Positions 33,770-45,447 of a stretch of 64,000 nt of DNA are shown here, one piece after another (the first letter of the stretch is position 1; every line of letters starts with the position of its first letter). The notes beneath the pieces were generated by a model that saw only the letters and a list, made by a program, of their open reading frames with translations, was not told the origin of the DNA and searched no databases. The translations under genes and the position numbers were made by a program. This DNA comes from Toxorhynchites rutilus septentrionalis (lineage: Eukaryota; Arthropoda; Insecta; Diptera; Culicidae), in the NCBI RefSeq assembly GCF_029784135.1, contig NC_073746.1:183959983-184023982 (forward strand), read 5' to 3'.

Positions 33770-34213
33770 TGTTCGCGCCACGTGTAGCGAGCGCTTACGT
33801 GTTCTGACATGTCAGGACAAATAAATTGAAATCCTCCATTTTGTCAGCAACAGAAATTTTCCATTCACTACCCGAAGCAATTGCTCTCCATTTCATTCCA
33901 TCGTATCATCCGCAACATGCGAGAGCGAGATGAAATAAGTAGCAACATTACAAACGAACAGCACCCGAGCGAGCCGAGTCGAGCCGACGGATAATCACCC
34001 CACCAATTTCCGACAAACATAAAAGCAACGCACAACGTGATTCATGATCCCAGTTATTTTCCTAACCGCCAACGATAAAGTGATTACCAAATGTTGTGTA
34101 ATGAGTGAAATATAAAGAGAAAATTTGGACTCCAAAAACTTGTGTTTTTCAATTTCCACAGTGTGCTTAGCCAGAACCATCCAACCGCAGTTAGCCCGGT
34201 TTATGCGCTAACA
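33770..34213 (+). repeat. Right LTR of the BEL/Pao element
   Basis: 444 bp, partner of 29305-29749, preceded by a purine-rich CCCCGGGAGAA tract and followed by GAGCC. Confidence 0.92.
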
Positions 34214-34218
34214 GAGCC

Positions 34219-35020
34219 GATGTTACCAATTTTGACATCAAAGGTATGTGGCATGTGGCGAAGTTCTCGATGAAGTGAAGTAATTTACCGTCAACGCCCC
34301 AATATGCCAGAGTTATCAGCACTAACGAAATCCATGTTCTGTCCAGGTCCTGTGCTACCATCTCCACGTGGTGACGGTTTCTGTTGTCTCCTAGAGTCGC
34401 AAAGTAGTTATTGGTGCTCATACCCGACCGGAAGCCGAACTGTCGATAGTCCAATTTCCTGTTAACGGTTAGAAAGGTGCCACCGTTGCGCTCGATACCT
34501 GTTGATGTCAGCTTTCTTCGTTGGGTCTCCGATTGAGACCACCAATGCAACACTTTTTTCTCCGGAGAGGTTTTCGTTCTTGGGATGGAGTCTTCGGTCG
34601 CCTCCATGATGGTTTTATTGAAAGTGGCAATGGTGGTTAGATTGTCTCTAGATAGCGAAAAGTCGGAGGTTGTTTGAAAGGCTGCCCAGTCAGCTCTTTC
34701 GAAAATCCATCTGGGTCTGCGAGTCGTGGCGGCAGCGGGCCGTTGAAGCTGATGGTTATCGGGTGATGATCACTGCCATGAAGGTAGTTGGCTCTGTTCC
34801 ACTCTAGCCTACACACACAGTTGGGACTGGCTGCGGAAAAATCAATGGCTGCGTTGCTGGTAGCTCTATCGAAAGTATCAGTGCCGTCATTTGGGACCGA
34901 GAGCTCCAACACCTCCAAGAGGTCGGCGCTGATATTTCCCCTTGACGTCTGGTTTTTATGTTACGGTTATGAGCGTTGATGTCTCCCAAGATGATTTTTG
35001 GGTCATCCAAGCCATCTAAG
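34219..35020 (-). mobile_element. I-type LINE fragment: endonuclease end and RT start
   Basis: Minus-strand frames from 35010: KIILGDINAHN (equivalent to the LGDFNAHN endonuclease motif), GTDTFDRATSNAAIDFSAAS and LHGSDHHPITISF (the GSDHxP active-site block). Then after a linker, DYRQFGFRSGMSTN and HFIENFATC at the RT start, stopping at the GAGCC of the BEL insertion. Frameshifts are present. Confidence 0.75.
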
Positions 35021-35709
35021 CCGTCTCAAGCAGCTTCCGTCGTAGTTTTGGGATTGGGACAAAAGACTACTAGAAATATTCTGACACAGAAAAACATCAT
35101 GGGTATAATTTCCGCATGGCAAAAAAAAGTAATTTTTATTAAAAAAATATTTTGGTAATAAAATTTACTCTGAAGTCAATCTGATGTTGGCGAAGTTCCA
35201 TTGACCGAGGATAAGGTATCGAGGCGGCCCCAATTTGCCGAATTGACGCAATCCGAGTTGGCCATCGATCCACCGTCGGAAGCGACAGTCTTTGGCAAGT
35301 AAACCTGTGTTCTATTGATTGCCCGGTTAGTTTGAAACATAGGATACAATTCTTTAGTAAATACGGCATACCTGGTTTGCCTGGTTAATTTTTCTTTTGG
35401 AATACATCATTCATTGCAATTCAAAACTGTTGGTCTGAAGAAATTTCCACACTCCAGATATTTTGGTTTGGACATTTATCTATTTTTGGAAATGTTAGTT
35501 TAATAAAAGCATTGCGCGTGTGGCGTTAACCCAATTATGTTTTCTCCATGTCAAGATATTTATAGTAGGCTGTTGTGATATTACGTTTTTCTTTGCTGTT
35601 ATATCTGTTGCTCTTATATCCTTCGCAATTTTTTCCGAAAATCATATTTTTATCTAATATTTTTGATTTATTTTCTGTAATTGTTGCAAACGTGTCAATT
35701 TTTTTTTAG

Positions 35710-36301
35710 ACAAAACACAATTTCACATGACGTTCCGTATTATCGTTTGCTGGAGTCTAGTCCAAAAGCCAACAACTCGAAGATGTCGACCACCATGTGT
35801 GGACGGTTAGATTCGGAGTCACGACTACTCACGCCGAAAACAATAAAAGCGCAGCCACCAAAAACGAGTGCATCGGATTCACGTCTTACAATGGAGTACT
35901 TTCAAGGCGAAGATACGGCTAGTGTCTTGGAGGATCAAACCGAGCTGTCGTCATCAGCGCCCCAACCGCACCCATTGGAATCTGATTCGGAATATTCAAT
36001 CAGTCCAAAGGTGACGGAAGAAGTTATCGTGCGAGACGTCCAGCGTACGGTGTCTCTTACATCGGAGAATCATTCCGAAGCATTCTTTTCGGCAGATGAA
36101 GATTTACATGCCTCGCGAAGCTCAAGTCTGAAAGCCGCTGATGTTTCCGCTGTGATACCGAAGAAGCGATTCGCCTCCGATCTCAGCATAGTTGGGCCAA
36201 ATGAATTAGACGGAAAGCTGTCTACACACAGAAGTGACTATGAAATTCACACACCGGAGCATCGAAGTTTGCCTATTAGACCGCAATCCACAGCTGAGTT
36301 G
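35710..36301 (+). CDS. tweek: tweek/BLTP1 coding exon 4 (residues 1394-1591)
   Basis: Acceptor TTTTTTTTAG at 35709. The split Arg codon is completed by A and the frame reads RQNTISHDVPYYRLLESSPK, then a Ser/Thr/Glu-rich, probably disordered region (for example SASDSRLTMEYFQGEDTA) with many potential phosphorylation sites, ending TAEL at donor TTG|GTAAGA, phase 0. Confidence 0.88.
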
Positions 36302-36621
36302 GTAAGAACCTTTATTTGTTTTAAGTTATATGTAACTAGTAGAATAGTTCTTAAGTTTCAATTATCTTCAATTGCATAAATGCGAAATTCAAACAAATTT
36401 AGTAAATTTCAACGTAGAAAATTTTATAGATAAAGGATTCTTTCGATCGAACCCATAAACATCAGATTACTCATGTGTTCAACCGTTTCTGTTTATTCGC
36501 TTTTTTAAACGGCTCAAACATGTGAGAAGCCATCTGTGTCCGTTCATGTTATCATTTCATAAAACTTATATCGACAATGCGCCTCATATAAAATCATGTA
36601 TGTAAAACTATCTTTCACAAG

Positions 36622-36723
36622 AACGAAGAGGAGCATCGGATCCATGGTTTAGTGACACCGCTGCGTAAATTTAGCAATATTTCACCTCGCCCCGAATTTC
36701 GACATTTCAAACCAGTTTATGAC
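36622..36723 (+). CDS. tweek: tweek/BLTP1 probable coding exon 5, 102-nt in-frame cassette (residues 1592-1625)
   Basis: Acceptor CTATCTTTCACAAG at 36621 and donor GAC|GTGAGTAG at 36723/36724 enclose exactly 34 codons. They start NEEEHRIHGLVTPLRKFSNI and end EFRHFKPVYD. Both neighbouring exons have phase 0 at this junction, so inclusion or skipping keeps the frame. The protein-like composition without stops and the good donor support it; the weak pyrimidine tract is a caution. It could be alternatively spliced. Confidence 0.7.
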
Positions 36724-37261
36724 GTGAGTAGTATCGCTAGATAAATGAATCCCTACTATTATTTTTAACTGGTCGCTTTTGTTTTTTTCCACTATGCGCT
36801 CCCTAAGTAATTGTTGCTTTTTTGTTCTTCGCAATTATCTTTTCTATTGCACTGCAAATGTGTCTTTCCTTATGATTATAATGGTGAGATGGCCATGTCT
36901 GAATTAAAATCCACTCATACTGTAGAGTCTATGAGTTTCGAAGTGTTTCTATGAGGTTTATTATTGAACCCAGTAATGTTCAAATGAACTTAATAATATT
37001 TTCTTTTCTGATGGTTTTGAAGGCAATTGTGCGCTATGCAATATGCAGAATGGTGCGATTTTGCGTGTAGATTGAGGATTAAGTACAGATTTTTGAACAC
37101 CAGCATTAGAAACGTGCATAACCCTCATATTTGTGGGGAATTATAAAGCTGACTTCATCCAAAAACTGTCTACTACTAACCAAACCTTGCGGCAGATCCT
37201 CCAGAAAGAGTCCCTATACACCAACTGTTGATTGAATTGAAAGCCACATATGTATCAAAAA

Positions 37262-37415
37262 CACAAGCGGAGGCAATCTGGCGTAGTGTAACATCCGTAA
37301 CTCTCACGCTCAAAGTCAAGAGTTCAATTCTCACTCCCGACATTCTTCCAAAAATGGAAGTAAAAGTGACGAACCAGCCAAAAGTGTTGAAAGTCACTAT
37401 AATACAGAAAAAAAT
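37262..37415 (+). mobile_element. tRNA-related SINE
   Basis: An A-box-like TCTGGCGTAGTGTAAC is followed by a B-box-like GAGTTCAATTCTC (about 37320) and then the non-tRNA body CTTCCAAAAATGGAAGTAAA...GTTGAAAGTCACTATAATACAG with an A-rich end. This body recurs in mosquito SINEs as I remember them. Target duplication not resolved. Lies in tweek intron 36724-41880. Confidence 0.6.
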
Positions 37416-37559
37416 CTTCTCAAATTCTCAACATTCTCAAACAAATTAGGATCAACACTAGGGTAGGAGTCTGCCTGTTGGTCTCAAATGTTCCTATCTC
37501 ACGTCTCCTCGAAGATCTTTCACGACTTTTTTAGATCGGGCGCGAACACCTGGTCTTGG

Positions 37560-39180
37560 TCAGAGAACTATATCTCTCCCGGGTCACTGGAGGCGTAGGG
37601 GTACATCTGTTTTCCATATTAGGGGCGGCACCCCGGAAAGGTTCCTCTGACAAGGTATGGCTCTAATATACCTCGCCAACCCGCTGTTTCCCGGGAAAAG
37701 TAGATACACCCAGAAAATAAAGCTACGTTCACGAAGAATAGATAGAATGTGATTGCCCGAGGAGGTTCCCCGAACTGGAACTGGTCCTGGAACGGGCGTA
37801 AGAGCGAGCGGCCAGCGGCTGGAGAATGATGTGCAAGCGACCACATTAGCGACGATAAGCCCGACTACCGCGAAGGTTTACCAGATATTAGTGATGTGAC
37901 GAACTTCTGGGCTGGTATATGGGAGACCCCAGTACAACATCACGATGGGCAAATGTGGTTAAGACGGGAGAAGGAGAGTTGTGTTGAAATTGTCCATGCA
38001 ACACATTGAACCCATCAAAGTACAGATTGATAACGTGCTTATCGAATCTGTACAAGATACTGAGCAGCATCATAACCGCCAAAATACTGCGAACAACATC
38101 GCAGAAGAACAGAAAGCAAAAAGGATGTAAAAAGGTCAGGCGGTATATAACCAGCGGAACCTAGATATGGCCTATATAGACTATAGGAAGACTCATGGCT
38201 CCATGTTGTTTCTCGCCCGGGAATTGGAGATCTATAAAATCGATCCCGCCGTCGTTAGCAATCGATGAGGCAGTGGAGCACGTCTCTGCACATCAGTGAT
38301 GGGAAAAATGTGTTGCAGTCTAGAACACTGCAGATAAAGAAGGGGATATTCCAAGGTGACTCTTTCAATCCGCTTTGATTTTGTCTGGCACTGAACCCCC
38401 CTCAGTAGGACACTCAATAGAAACGGTCATGGCTATAAGATAAGGTATGGTGACGGCGCGCACGAAGAGGTGACCCATACCTTCTACATGAGGATCTCAA
38501 CGTCTACGCTGATTCACGTCAGCGTCTAGTTGTAGCTATCCGGGTTGTCGAAAAAATAAGCAGGGACGTCTGCATGGAGTTCGACCTCGACAAGTGCCGC
38601 TGTTTCCACCTGCTGAAAGGACAGCTTACCGAATCCGGAGGCTACGGATCTATGACGGCGAGTTGATAAGAGACATGGTTCGTGACGAATCCTATAAATA
38701 TTTTGGATTCCTACAGCTCATCGAGATTCGCCACTCCGACATCAAGACGGAGCTGCGAGACAAGTTCTTGAGTCGAGTAAACTGTGTCCTGAGGACTTCC
38801 CTCCACGCGGGGAACAAGGTACGCGCGGTCAACACATTCGCGGTTCCCCTACTGACCTTCAGTTTTGGAGTAGTCAAGTGGAGCAAAACTGACCTAGAAG
38901 ACCTTGAGAGGAGGATGAGGAAAGCGTTCAAAGAGACCGGAATGAACCATCCTACAGCGTCACTGGAGAGAGTGTCATTACCACGAGTACTTCGCAGAAC
39001 GCGCCGACCAAAACGCGCTATACCGGGCAGTTTGCGCCGCCAACAGAGGATTCAGATCACTGCACTTGGCGCAAACGGAGGAGCAACTCAACTGCAATCT
39101 GCAGCCAGTGGAGGAGAAGATTGCTTGGAAGCTTGGAAGCAGAAAGCAGTGAATGGTGTCCACACCCATCAACTGGACCG
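37560..39180 (+). mobile_element. LINE reverse transcriptase fragment (R4/Dong-like type)
   Basis: Plus-strand frames, frameshifted, give RT blocks in order: DMAYIDYRKTHGS near 38170; SLHISDGKNVLQSRTLQIKK and IFQGDSF near 38285-38365; a broken YMxDL catalytic box followed by NVYADS (about 38480-38510, one base lost); then a clean stretch YFGFLQLIEIRHSDIKTELR, NKVRAVNTFAVPLLTFSFGV and KWSKTDLEDLERRMRKAF (38690-38930). The last blocks resemble LINEs with a restriction-like endonuclease. Inactive. Confidence 0.72.
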
Positions 39181-39308
39181 GTCAAACGTCGACAAGACCG
39201 CATCTAATCTGTGGATAACTTGTGGTGAACTCTGTTCAGTAGTAGAAGCCGCCAGAATAGCCATCCATTTTCATAATCTCACAAGTTATACATATTCTGT
39301 ATATACAG

Positions 39309-39521
39309 CCCTATTCTGTATTCCGACGGATTTCCATTTCGTTCGAAACCGTTATTTCGTTCGAGTTATAATTTCGCATTCCTCATTTCGAACGTTTTGC
39401 CCATTCAATGTTCGAAGAGAAACAGATCGAACCGAATGCAAAAACAACTCGAACGGAATACAGAATAGAATTTTATCAAGTCGTTCGAAATATTTCGAAT
39501 CGATCGAAATACAGAATAGGG
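39309..39521. mobile_element. Small MITE, about 213 bp
   Basis: Inverted ends CCCTATTCTGTATT (39309-39322) and AATACAGAATAGGG (39508-39521). The interior is full of TTCGAAC/GTTCGAA motifs and has a further GGAATACAGAATAG copy near 39455. No reliable target duplication, so the family is unknown. Confidence 0.55.
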
Positions 39522-39846
39522 GTGATAATCTCACAAAGTTACACATCACTGCTTTTTCAAGTAAAAATAATTCCGACCGCGGAGGATTAATTATTGTCAT
39601 GTTATATTTTTATATGTTATATGCTTATTAATTATTGGCCCGAAAACATGCTTCAATAGCCTCAAAATTGTTTTGAAAACAGGCTATTGAAATTACAATA
39701 AAAAAAACTGTAAATAAGATGGTGCCCGCCCGGAAATCCATTTCAAGAACGTCGTTTGATGTTTGCTGAAGAGCGTCGAACGACAATGAAGTGTCTTTGT
39801 CAAGGCAGATGGAGAAGAAGGTTGGAGTGAGTTGTCCCAAGGGCCC

Positions 39847-39875
39847 TAGAGACGAATGAACTGCAAACGTTTATC
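39847..39875 (+). repeat. Partial copy of the GAATGAACTGCAAAG module
   Basis: AGAGACGAATGAACTGCAAACGTTTA matches the first half of the module described at 15261-15320. Confidence 0.45.
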
Positions 39876-41880
39876 TCTATGATTCGACAACAAGAAGAAG
39901 AGAAAGAAATCTATTTAGTTGTGATTGTAAAGTGACATGAGAATGGTATCACTAGCTCGCCAAGCACTATGCTCTTCTCTCCCAATTCCATTTCTTTTCT
40001 GCACTCTTCTCTGAACGGAGTCGAATTTTTTGATAAAAGCAGCAAAAACACCCCTACATTAACAAATACTTCAGCATTCGGCATATATCACATACAAATA
40101 CTGAAGAGGGAGGGGGTGCAAACGGATACTTCCGCCCCGGGTGCGAAAGCTTCACTCGACGCCACTAGGTAGATGACATCATTTTTTCCGAGAGTTTCGT
40201 CTTTTACTTACCTCTTAGATAGAACCTAGTGCCATATGAATAGTGTGAATAGTTCTCTCGACGGTTCCGTGTGCTATTGTCGCGTCTTACCTGACGGTTG
40301 TACTATATCAACCATCCTCGAAAGGTGATGCGCTTATCTACACCGTCGCGGTGTTGGGTAGTATTGGGCATTGTTGATGCCAGGAATGCATCGTTTTTTA
40401 AATATGGTCAATTCAGATTATTGTCTTCCGTTGGTCAGATAATATCGTTGTGACCTTGTGGACGTCCTAACGGAGAATGAAAGTACTTTAGTTTGCCTGT
40501 CGTTGGAAAACTGAAAAGTTAACGCATGGTTAGACGTTCTCATTCGTCGCGTTATGTAGGCAGCACAAAGGCTCGATCCGAACGATCCGATCGGAACGTT
40601 CACATCTCCAAAAATTAGCTTGAACGATACTTTCTCGACATACGACAGTAGTATCAAAAGTAAATATTAGGGATGCAAATCAAACTAAACTAATTCCCTA
40701 AGGATATGCAGCAAGCAAACCAAACAACTCGAAAAATTATTACAGTTGTGCCGATAGCTTTCACTCGGTCGATACTACTGACTTAGCTCGGTATCTATAA
40801 CAACAAAATAGAATTAAAAAGCAAAATTCTTATCGACTCGAATTACATAATAGGGCCCAGAACCACCTTCTACTACAGATACGGACCGTTTCGGAAAAGT
40901 TCATTTTGCGCTGCGATGCTGGAACCCGTGATATTTAGTTGTAGACAGTTCCGAGCAGGGCCCGAAATCTTCGAAGTGAAAAATGAAAATCGACTCTCTT
41001 CCCAGTAACTTCGCTTCGACTTAACGTTCATTAACAGGCCTTATGTTAAACCACGTTGAACTCAAACATTAATACATGCATACGTGATACATGAGAGAGA
41101 GAAACAAATTCATTTTGAGGGGATTCACTTCAAAATGTAATGAAGTCCATTTGATGGGGAAGAATGAAATGAGATAGTCGAGTCGTAGAGGAGGCTAAAC
41201 GCCCGACTGACTGTTGAGTCATCTTGACGGAGAAACTGCTGGAAGAAGCCAAAAGTCATTTCCAATCGAATACGAAGGGGAATTTCTTCATAGTCCCCTG
41301 ACTATCCTCAGTTGAATATGACTATACAGAGCCCTGGTTCCAAGTATAAAGTTTGCAATCGTCGATTGTTCCTATTTGTATTTCCTTCTGAATTGTTATT
41401 AATATTGTGTCGTGGTGGCTGGTATCGTGACGGGGCTGCCGTCTTGGATGTAGCTGGCAAGACATGTTATTTCCTTGTCAACCGTCCGCTTCGGTCATTA
41501 AAACAAGGGAAACAACAGTCAACTTCTCCATCCACAAACCTGCGACCATGGCTGGGTACTCGATCTTAACTCTAAGCTTTCTCGATCCTTGGATTCAGTC
41601 GCTTATTTCGTGTAAATGTTTCTTTTATTTGTGATAACCCATTTGTCCGAGATGTATGTAATGTAAAATCGCACTGAAACTTGTGTATAATTCACTAAAG
41701 TAGCATAAAATGAAGCTTTATAACTTTAGCACCGAAGCTTACCGCATTTTTTCATAGACAAAAAGACTATCGCTCGATATATATTTCACTATTGTTATCA
41801 CTTCCTAGCCACAACTACTTCGTTTCTAAAATAGAAATGATTTCATTTCAATATTTTAATAATTTTCATTGTGACCACAG
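39876..41880. other. Rest of tweek intron, nothing recognised
   Basis: No repeat or exon I can support. An open frame at 41312-41569 has moderately protein-like sequence but no flanking splice pair that keeps the tweek frame. Confidence 0.4.
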
Positions 41881-42452
41881 GTTGATCCACACGACTCTTC
41901 GGAATCGCACTCGCTTTCTTCGAGTTCTTTCATCTCGGCTCTTTCGTCGCAAGAGGATATAACATTGGTCAACTTACACATGCAGATAAATCGCTCCATA
42001 GTCGACTCGCCACTTTTAATGGCCAGCTATGTTACTCACCTAGCGCAAGTACGATGCACGAACTGGTCGCACTGTTCCATGCCGTTCGGAGCGGATGCCT
42101 TTTCGATGCCAATGTTTCAGCAAAATGAAGACGGAGGATTGGTTTATATAGGTGGTAAATTGGTTCCCCATTTCGATAACTATTCGCATTGGCGGGAAGT
42201 TAAGATTGTATCGCGCACTGACTGCGGAAGCCAGCAGCCATCATCTTCCAACATTTCCACATTATCCAAGCCACATCCATGGGATCCGAATGTTATGATA
42301 CGGAACAATACCGACAAGCAGGAGTGCAAGGAGAGCGAGAGTGAATTTTTGAGCTCGCAGGGTGAAACTGCAACCAGGAATTCGGTGGTGGTGCGATTTA
42401 AAGGACAAGTGGACGTTATGTTGACGCCACTATTGCTGGAAGGGATTCAAAG
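41881..42452 (+). CDS. tweek: tweek/BLTP1 coding exon 6 (residues 1626-1815)
   Basis: Acceptor GTGACCACAG at 41880. The exon starts VDPHDSSESHSLSSSSFISA and continues SSQEDITLVNLHMQINRSIV, a block conserved in vertebrate KIAA1109, then a groove repeat (CSMPFGADAFSMPMFQQNED) and KGQVDVMLTPLLLEGIQ. Donor AAAG|GTATGT leaves AG of an Arg codon. Confidence 0.92.
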
Positions 42453-42513
42453 GTATGTTTGGCACGTCGATAATGCATAGCGAATTTTTTACCGTACTTT
42501 TTTATTTTCACAG

Positions 42514-44200
42514 AATGATTGAATCGCTCATACCCACACTAGCCACGGTGCACCCGTTAACTATAATAAACAATATGCACGCTTCTTGTGTGAATAAGGT
42601 AGAAGCCGTGAACATTCTTAAACGGGACCAATCTCTCAGCTATTGGTCACAGGTTCACTCTAATTCTAAACGATCAACGGCTGAACGAAATTTGCAGGGC
42701 CCCGGTGGTCCCGTTTTAACCGATGTGTACGAGGAAAGTATTTCAACACAGCTCCAAGGGTTAATTGTGCTTCCCAAAATGAACGTAACACTGATTCAAA
42801 GTTCAGTGATCGAGGAAGTGATATCATTCGCCGCGTTGGATAATGTGCAAGAATTAAGCTGTGCATCTCTGTTAGCGGTTTGCTTCGAAGGAGTTTCTAC
42901 GAGATTTCATCTGGGTAAAACAACAAAGGCTTCAATGCACACCGTTTATACCCAACCAACGGTTCGTACTGGTGGGCTGAAGAAGAGCGGCTTGATCCGA
43001 GGCACCAGAGCATTACTAGCTCATCTGTCATCCCAAACGCGACCGGATAACAGTCCGGGTGAACCGGTCTTGTTGGAAACATCCGAAAAGCAACTGGAAG
43101 AACTGATAGTTACTTTGGACGTTGGAAAAGCACACGCTCAACTGAGACGGTTGAAAAATGAGCCACTAGCAATCCAAGACTCACAGATTGTTATAACCGC
43201 TATTCCAACACACAGAAGTAGAGCGATGTTTGACTGTACGAAAATTCCAGAAGAACCAGGATCAGATTGCAACTCTGGTGTGGGTTTTATAATGTTCGAA
43301 TGCGGCATGGAGGGTGTGTGTGTTAAAATTGTCAAGAGATCTCAATTTGAAAAATCGGAAAATGCTGAAGAAACATTGAAACCAACCCCGGAGAAGATTG
43401 AACCAGAAGTAAATCAGAGCAGTGTTACAAGTAACAATCCTCTAAACTTGGTAACCCTTCTTAACGAAGCTGGCGGTAGTATGGCCGCAGAAGCTCTCGC
43501 AAAAATCGGCATGAAGAGACCATCCACTCCTAAAACCAGTATAATCAAAGATAAGAACTCAGCTACTCACGAATCTCGGCCAAAAGAAAAAACAACAGAG
43601 AGCAGTGTGTTGAGGGATCGGTTAACAAACAAACCAAACGAAGGGTGTGTACTCAATGAATCAGATCAAGCAAATGGACAAGCCGCACATCCTGATTTGA
43701 ATTCTTCTGTGAGTGATAAACACAATAATTCGGTGGTATCTTCGAAAAATGACAACGGGAAAACCTCGTCTTGTGTTATTGATTTCAAAACAGTTTGGTT
43801 CAATTTTGCCGCTCCGCCAAGGACTCCAATTACCAGGAAAATTGACTACTCCCGGTTAGACTGGAATCTACTGAGTACTGCATCTCCGGCGATTACAGCC
43901 TGGATGAATCCTAGTAATCGTTTAGCAATCAAAGTTGTTGCATTAGTTCGAACACTATACGTCCGGCAGACTGCAGTTATGGTAGCCTTGATGGCTGATG
44001 CTTGGGAGCGTCAAACTGTGCATCGACCCGTTAAAAGCCGTTATCATGGAGTGTTTACTCCACTTGCTAAAACACTTCAGGAAGACCCTAGTTGCTTGTT
44101 GTGCACCATGTTACAAAAATACGTTCTAGAGGAGTCAGTGCAGAAAATTGAAGGTGATCTCAAACAACAATACGTCCCGCAATTGAGCATTCTGAGACAG
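42514..44200 (+). CDS. tweek: tweek/BLTP1 coding exon 7 (residues 1816-2378)
   Basis: Follows a 61-nt intron. Starts MIESLIPTLATVHPLTIINN after the completed Arg codon and includes the conserved YWSQVHSNSKRS, then QLQGLIVLPKMNVTLIQSS. A long Ser/Asn/Lys-rich linker (about residues 2090-2210) precedes VIDFKTVWFNFAAPPRTPI and LDWNLLSTASPAITAWMNPS, both strongly conserved in the family. Ends LSILRQ at CAG|GTAAGT, phase 0. Confidence 0.94.
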
Positions 44201-44257
44201 GTAAGTTTGTTTCTGAGAATGCGTGTTCTACGTTATTTTTACTTGTTTGGTTTACAG

Positions 44258-44380
44258 GCCGTTATTGTTCTTAGCAGACAGTGGAAAAACGTTCTATATA
44301 ACCCGATGTTGTTCGAGCACCAGTATAAAGGAAAATTGAACAACCCAATAAGCGTTACGTTTTCATTGCCACAAGATGAG
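44258..44380 (+). CDS. tweek: tweek/BLTP1 coding exon 8 (residues 2379-2419)
   Basis: A 41-codon exon: AVIVLSRQWKNVLYNPMLFE, then HQYKGKLNNPISVTFSLPQDE. Acceptor TTTGGTTTACAG at 44257, donor GAG|GTAAGT, phases 0 and 0. The 57-nt upstream intron has no in-frame stop, so retention would add 19 residues. Confidence 0.9.
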
Positions 44381-45447
44381 GTAAGTGGGTATAAACATCC
44401 TCGCATATCCTGCAATCAAATTACGAACATCCATTTAATGAGCAGTAAAACATGAATTTCACATTCAATTCCGCCAAAACTCTCCTCTTTCAGAGATACA
44501 AACCAATTTGGGGTAAGTTCATACAATTGAACGTTCTCCACACACGATTTGTTGCGAATGCAAAACGCGATGTGTAGTACCATGTGTCTACGCTGTTTAG
44601 TTCTATTTGGGTCGGAGAGTCTTAATTGTAAATAACTGGGAAACGATATATTAACGTTGAGTTTCGTTTTTTCCGCGAATAATAACAAATCCAAATTGTC
44701 ATTTTCATCATGCACTGTGGGATATGCTTCGATACAACATGAATCGATACAAGTACATCGGTGTTTCCGCTTAGTGATAACATGTTTTCTGAAATTTGGT
44801 GGTATGGCAATGTCAGTTCTTCTGTGCTTTTAGACATAAGTTAGTATAAAAGTGTGCACTGTTTTCTCATATTCATTCGGAAACTTCGCCTTGTAGAGTT
44901 TTGATAATCAGTGTGTGATAGTTTCTTTTTTTTCAGTGCATTCCTCTTAAGGCTCACTTGCCACAGCTTTACAGAAACCAATTTCATTCCATATAAAGAG
45001 TATATTATTCAACGCTTATGTTAGATGTTAGAAGCAGTGAACGCGTTGGTTCGAGACAGAAAATCGCTAATTGTCGAGATATTTTCCTAAATAATAACGA
45101 CGTAATAGACAATATAGAATGAAGCTATTTTAACTTTTAACTACGTATCGCCCGGATTATAGCCAAAAATATTTTCGAAAAAAATATACTGTTCTTGACA
45201 CTGAAACGATTCCTTCCTTAGTAGCGGTGGAATCGGGGAAGGCACATTATTCAATTTTCAGCAATAACGGTTTCTCGAAAATCCAATTTGTTTTGATGTA
45301 CATAAGTTTGAAGAGCACAAATTTGTTAACACTAGATTGCCCAAGCAAGTCATGTTGACTGCTTTTTTGCAATATAGGTATATACTAAGTTTCGGTCTTT
45401 CTAGTGTTAAAGAGCAATAGAGAATTCTCCATCTCTGAAATTGATTA
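44381..45447. other. Start of tweek intron, with possible microexon
   Basis: No gene or repeat recognised except a candidate 19-nt microexon at 44494-44512 (CTCTTTCAG|...|GTAAGT), which does not fit the reading phase of its neighbours on its own. Confidence 0.3.

Larger units (their letters stand above)
29305..34213 (+). mobile_element. BEL/Pao LTR retrotransposon, recent, internally deleted (4.9 kb)
   Basis: Two long terminal repeats (29305-29749 and 33770-34213) both start TGTTCGCGCC and end CGCTAACA. The element is flanked by a 5-bp duplication GAGCC (29300-29304 and 34214-34218). LTRs differ by only about four substitutions and one indel in 445 bp, so insertion was recent. A primer-binding site TGGTCCTTCGAACCGGA follows the left LTR at 29752, complementary to a tRNA 3' end. 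Polyprotein pieces are at 30234-31943 and 31971-33710. Most of Gag, the protease and the catalytic core of RT are missing. Inserted in a minus-strand LINE within a tweek intron, in the same orientation as tweek. Confidence 0.93.

Noticed and set aside
41312..41569. 85-codon ORF as an extra tweek exon
   Set aside because: No acceptor/donor pair keeps phase 0 on both sides and no remembered family similarity.
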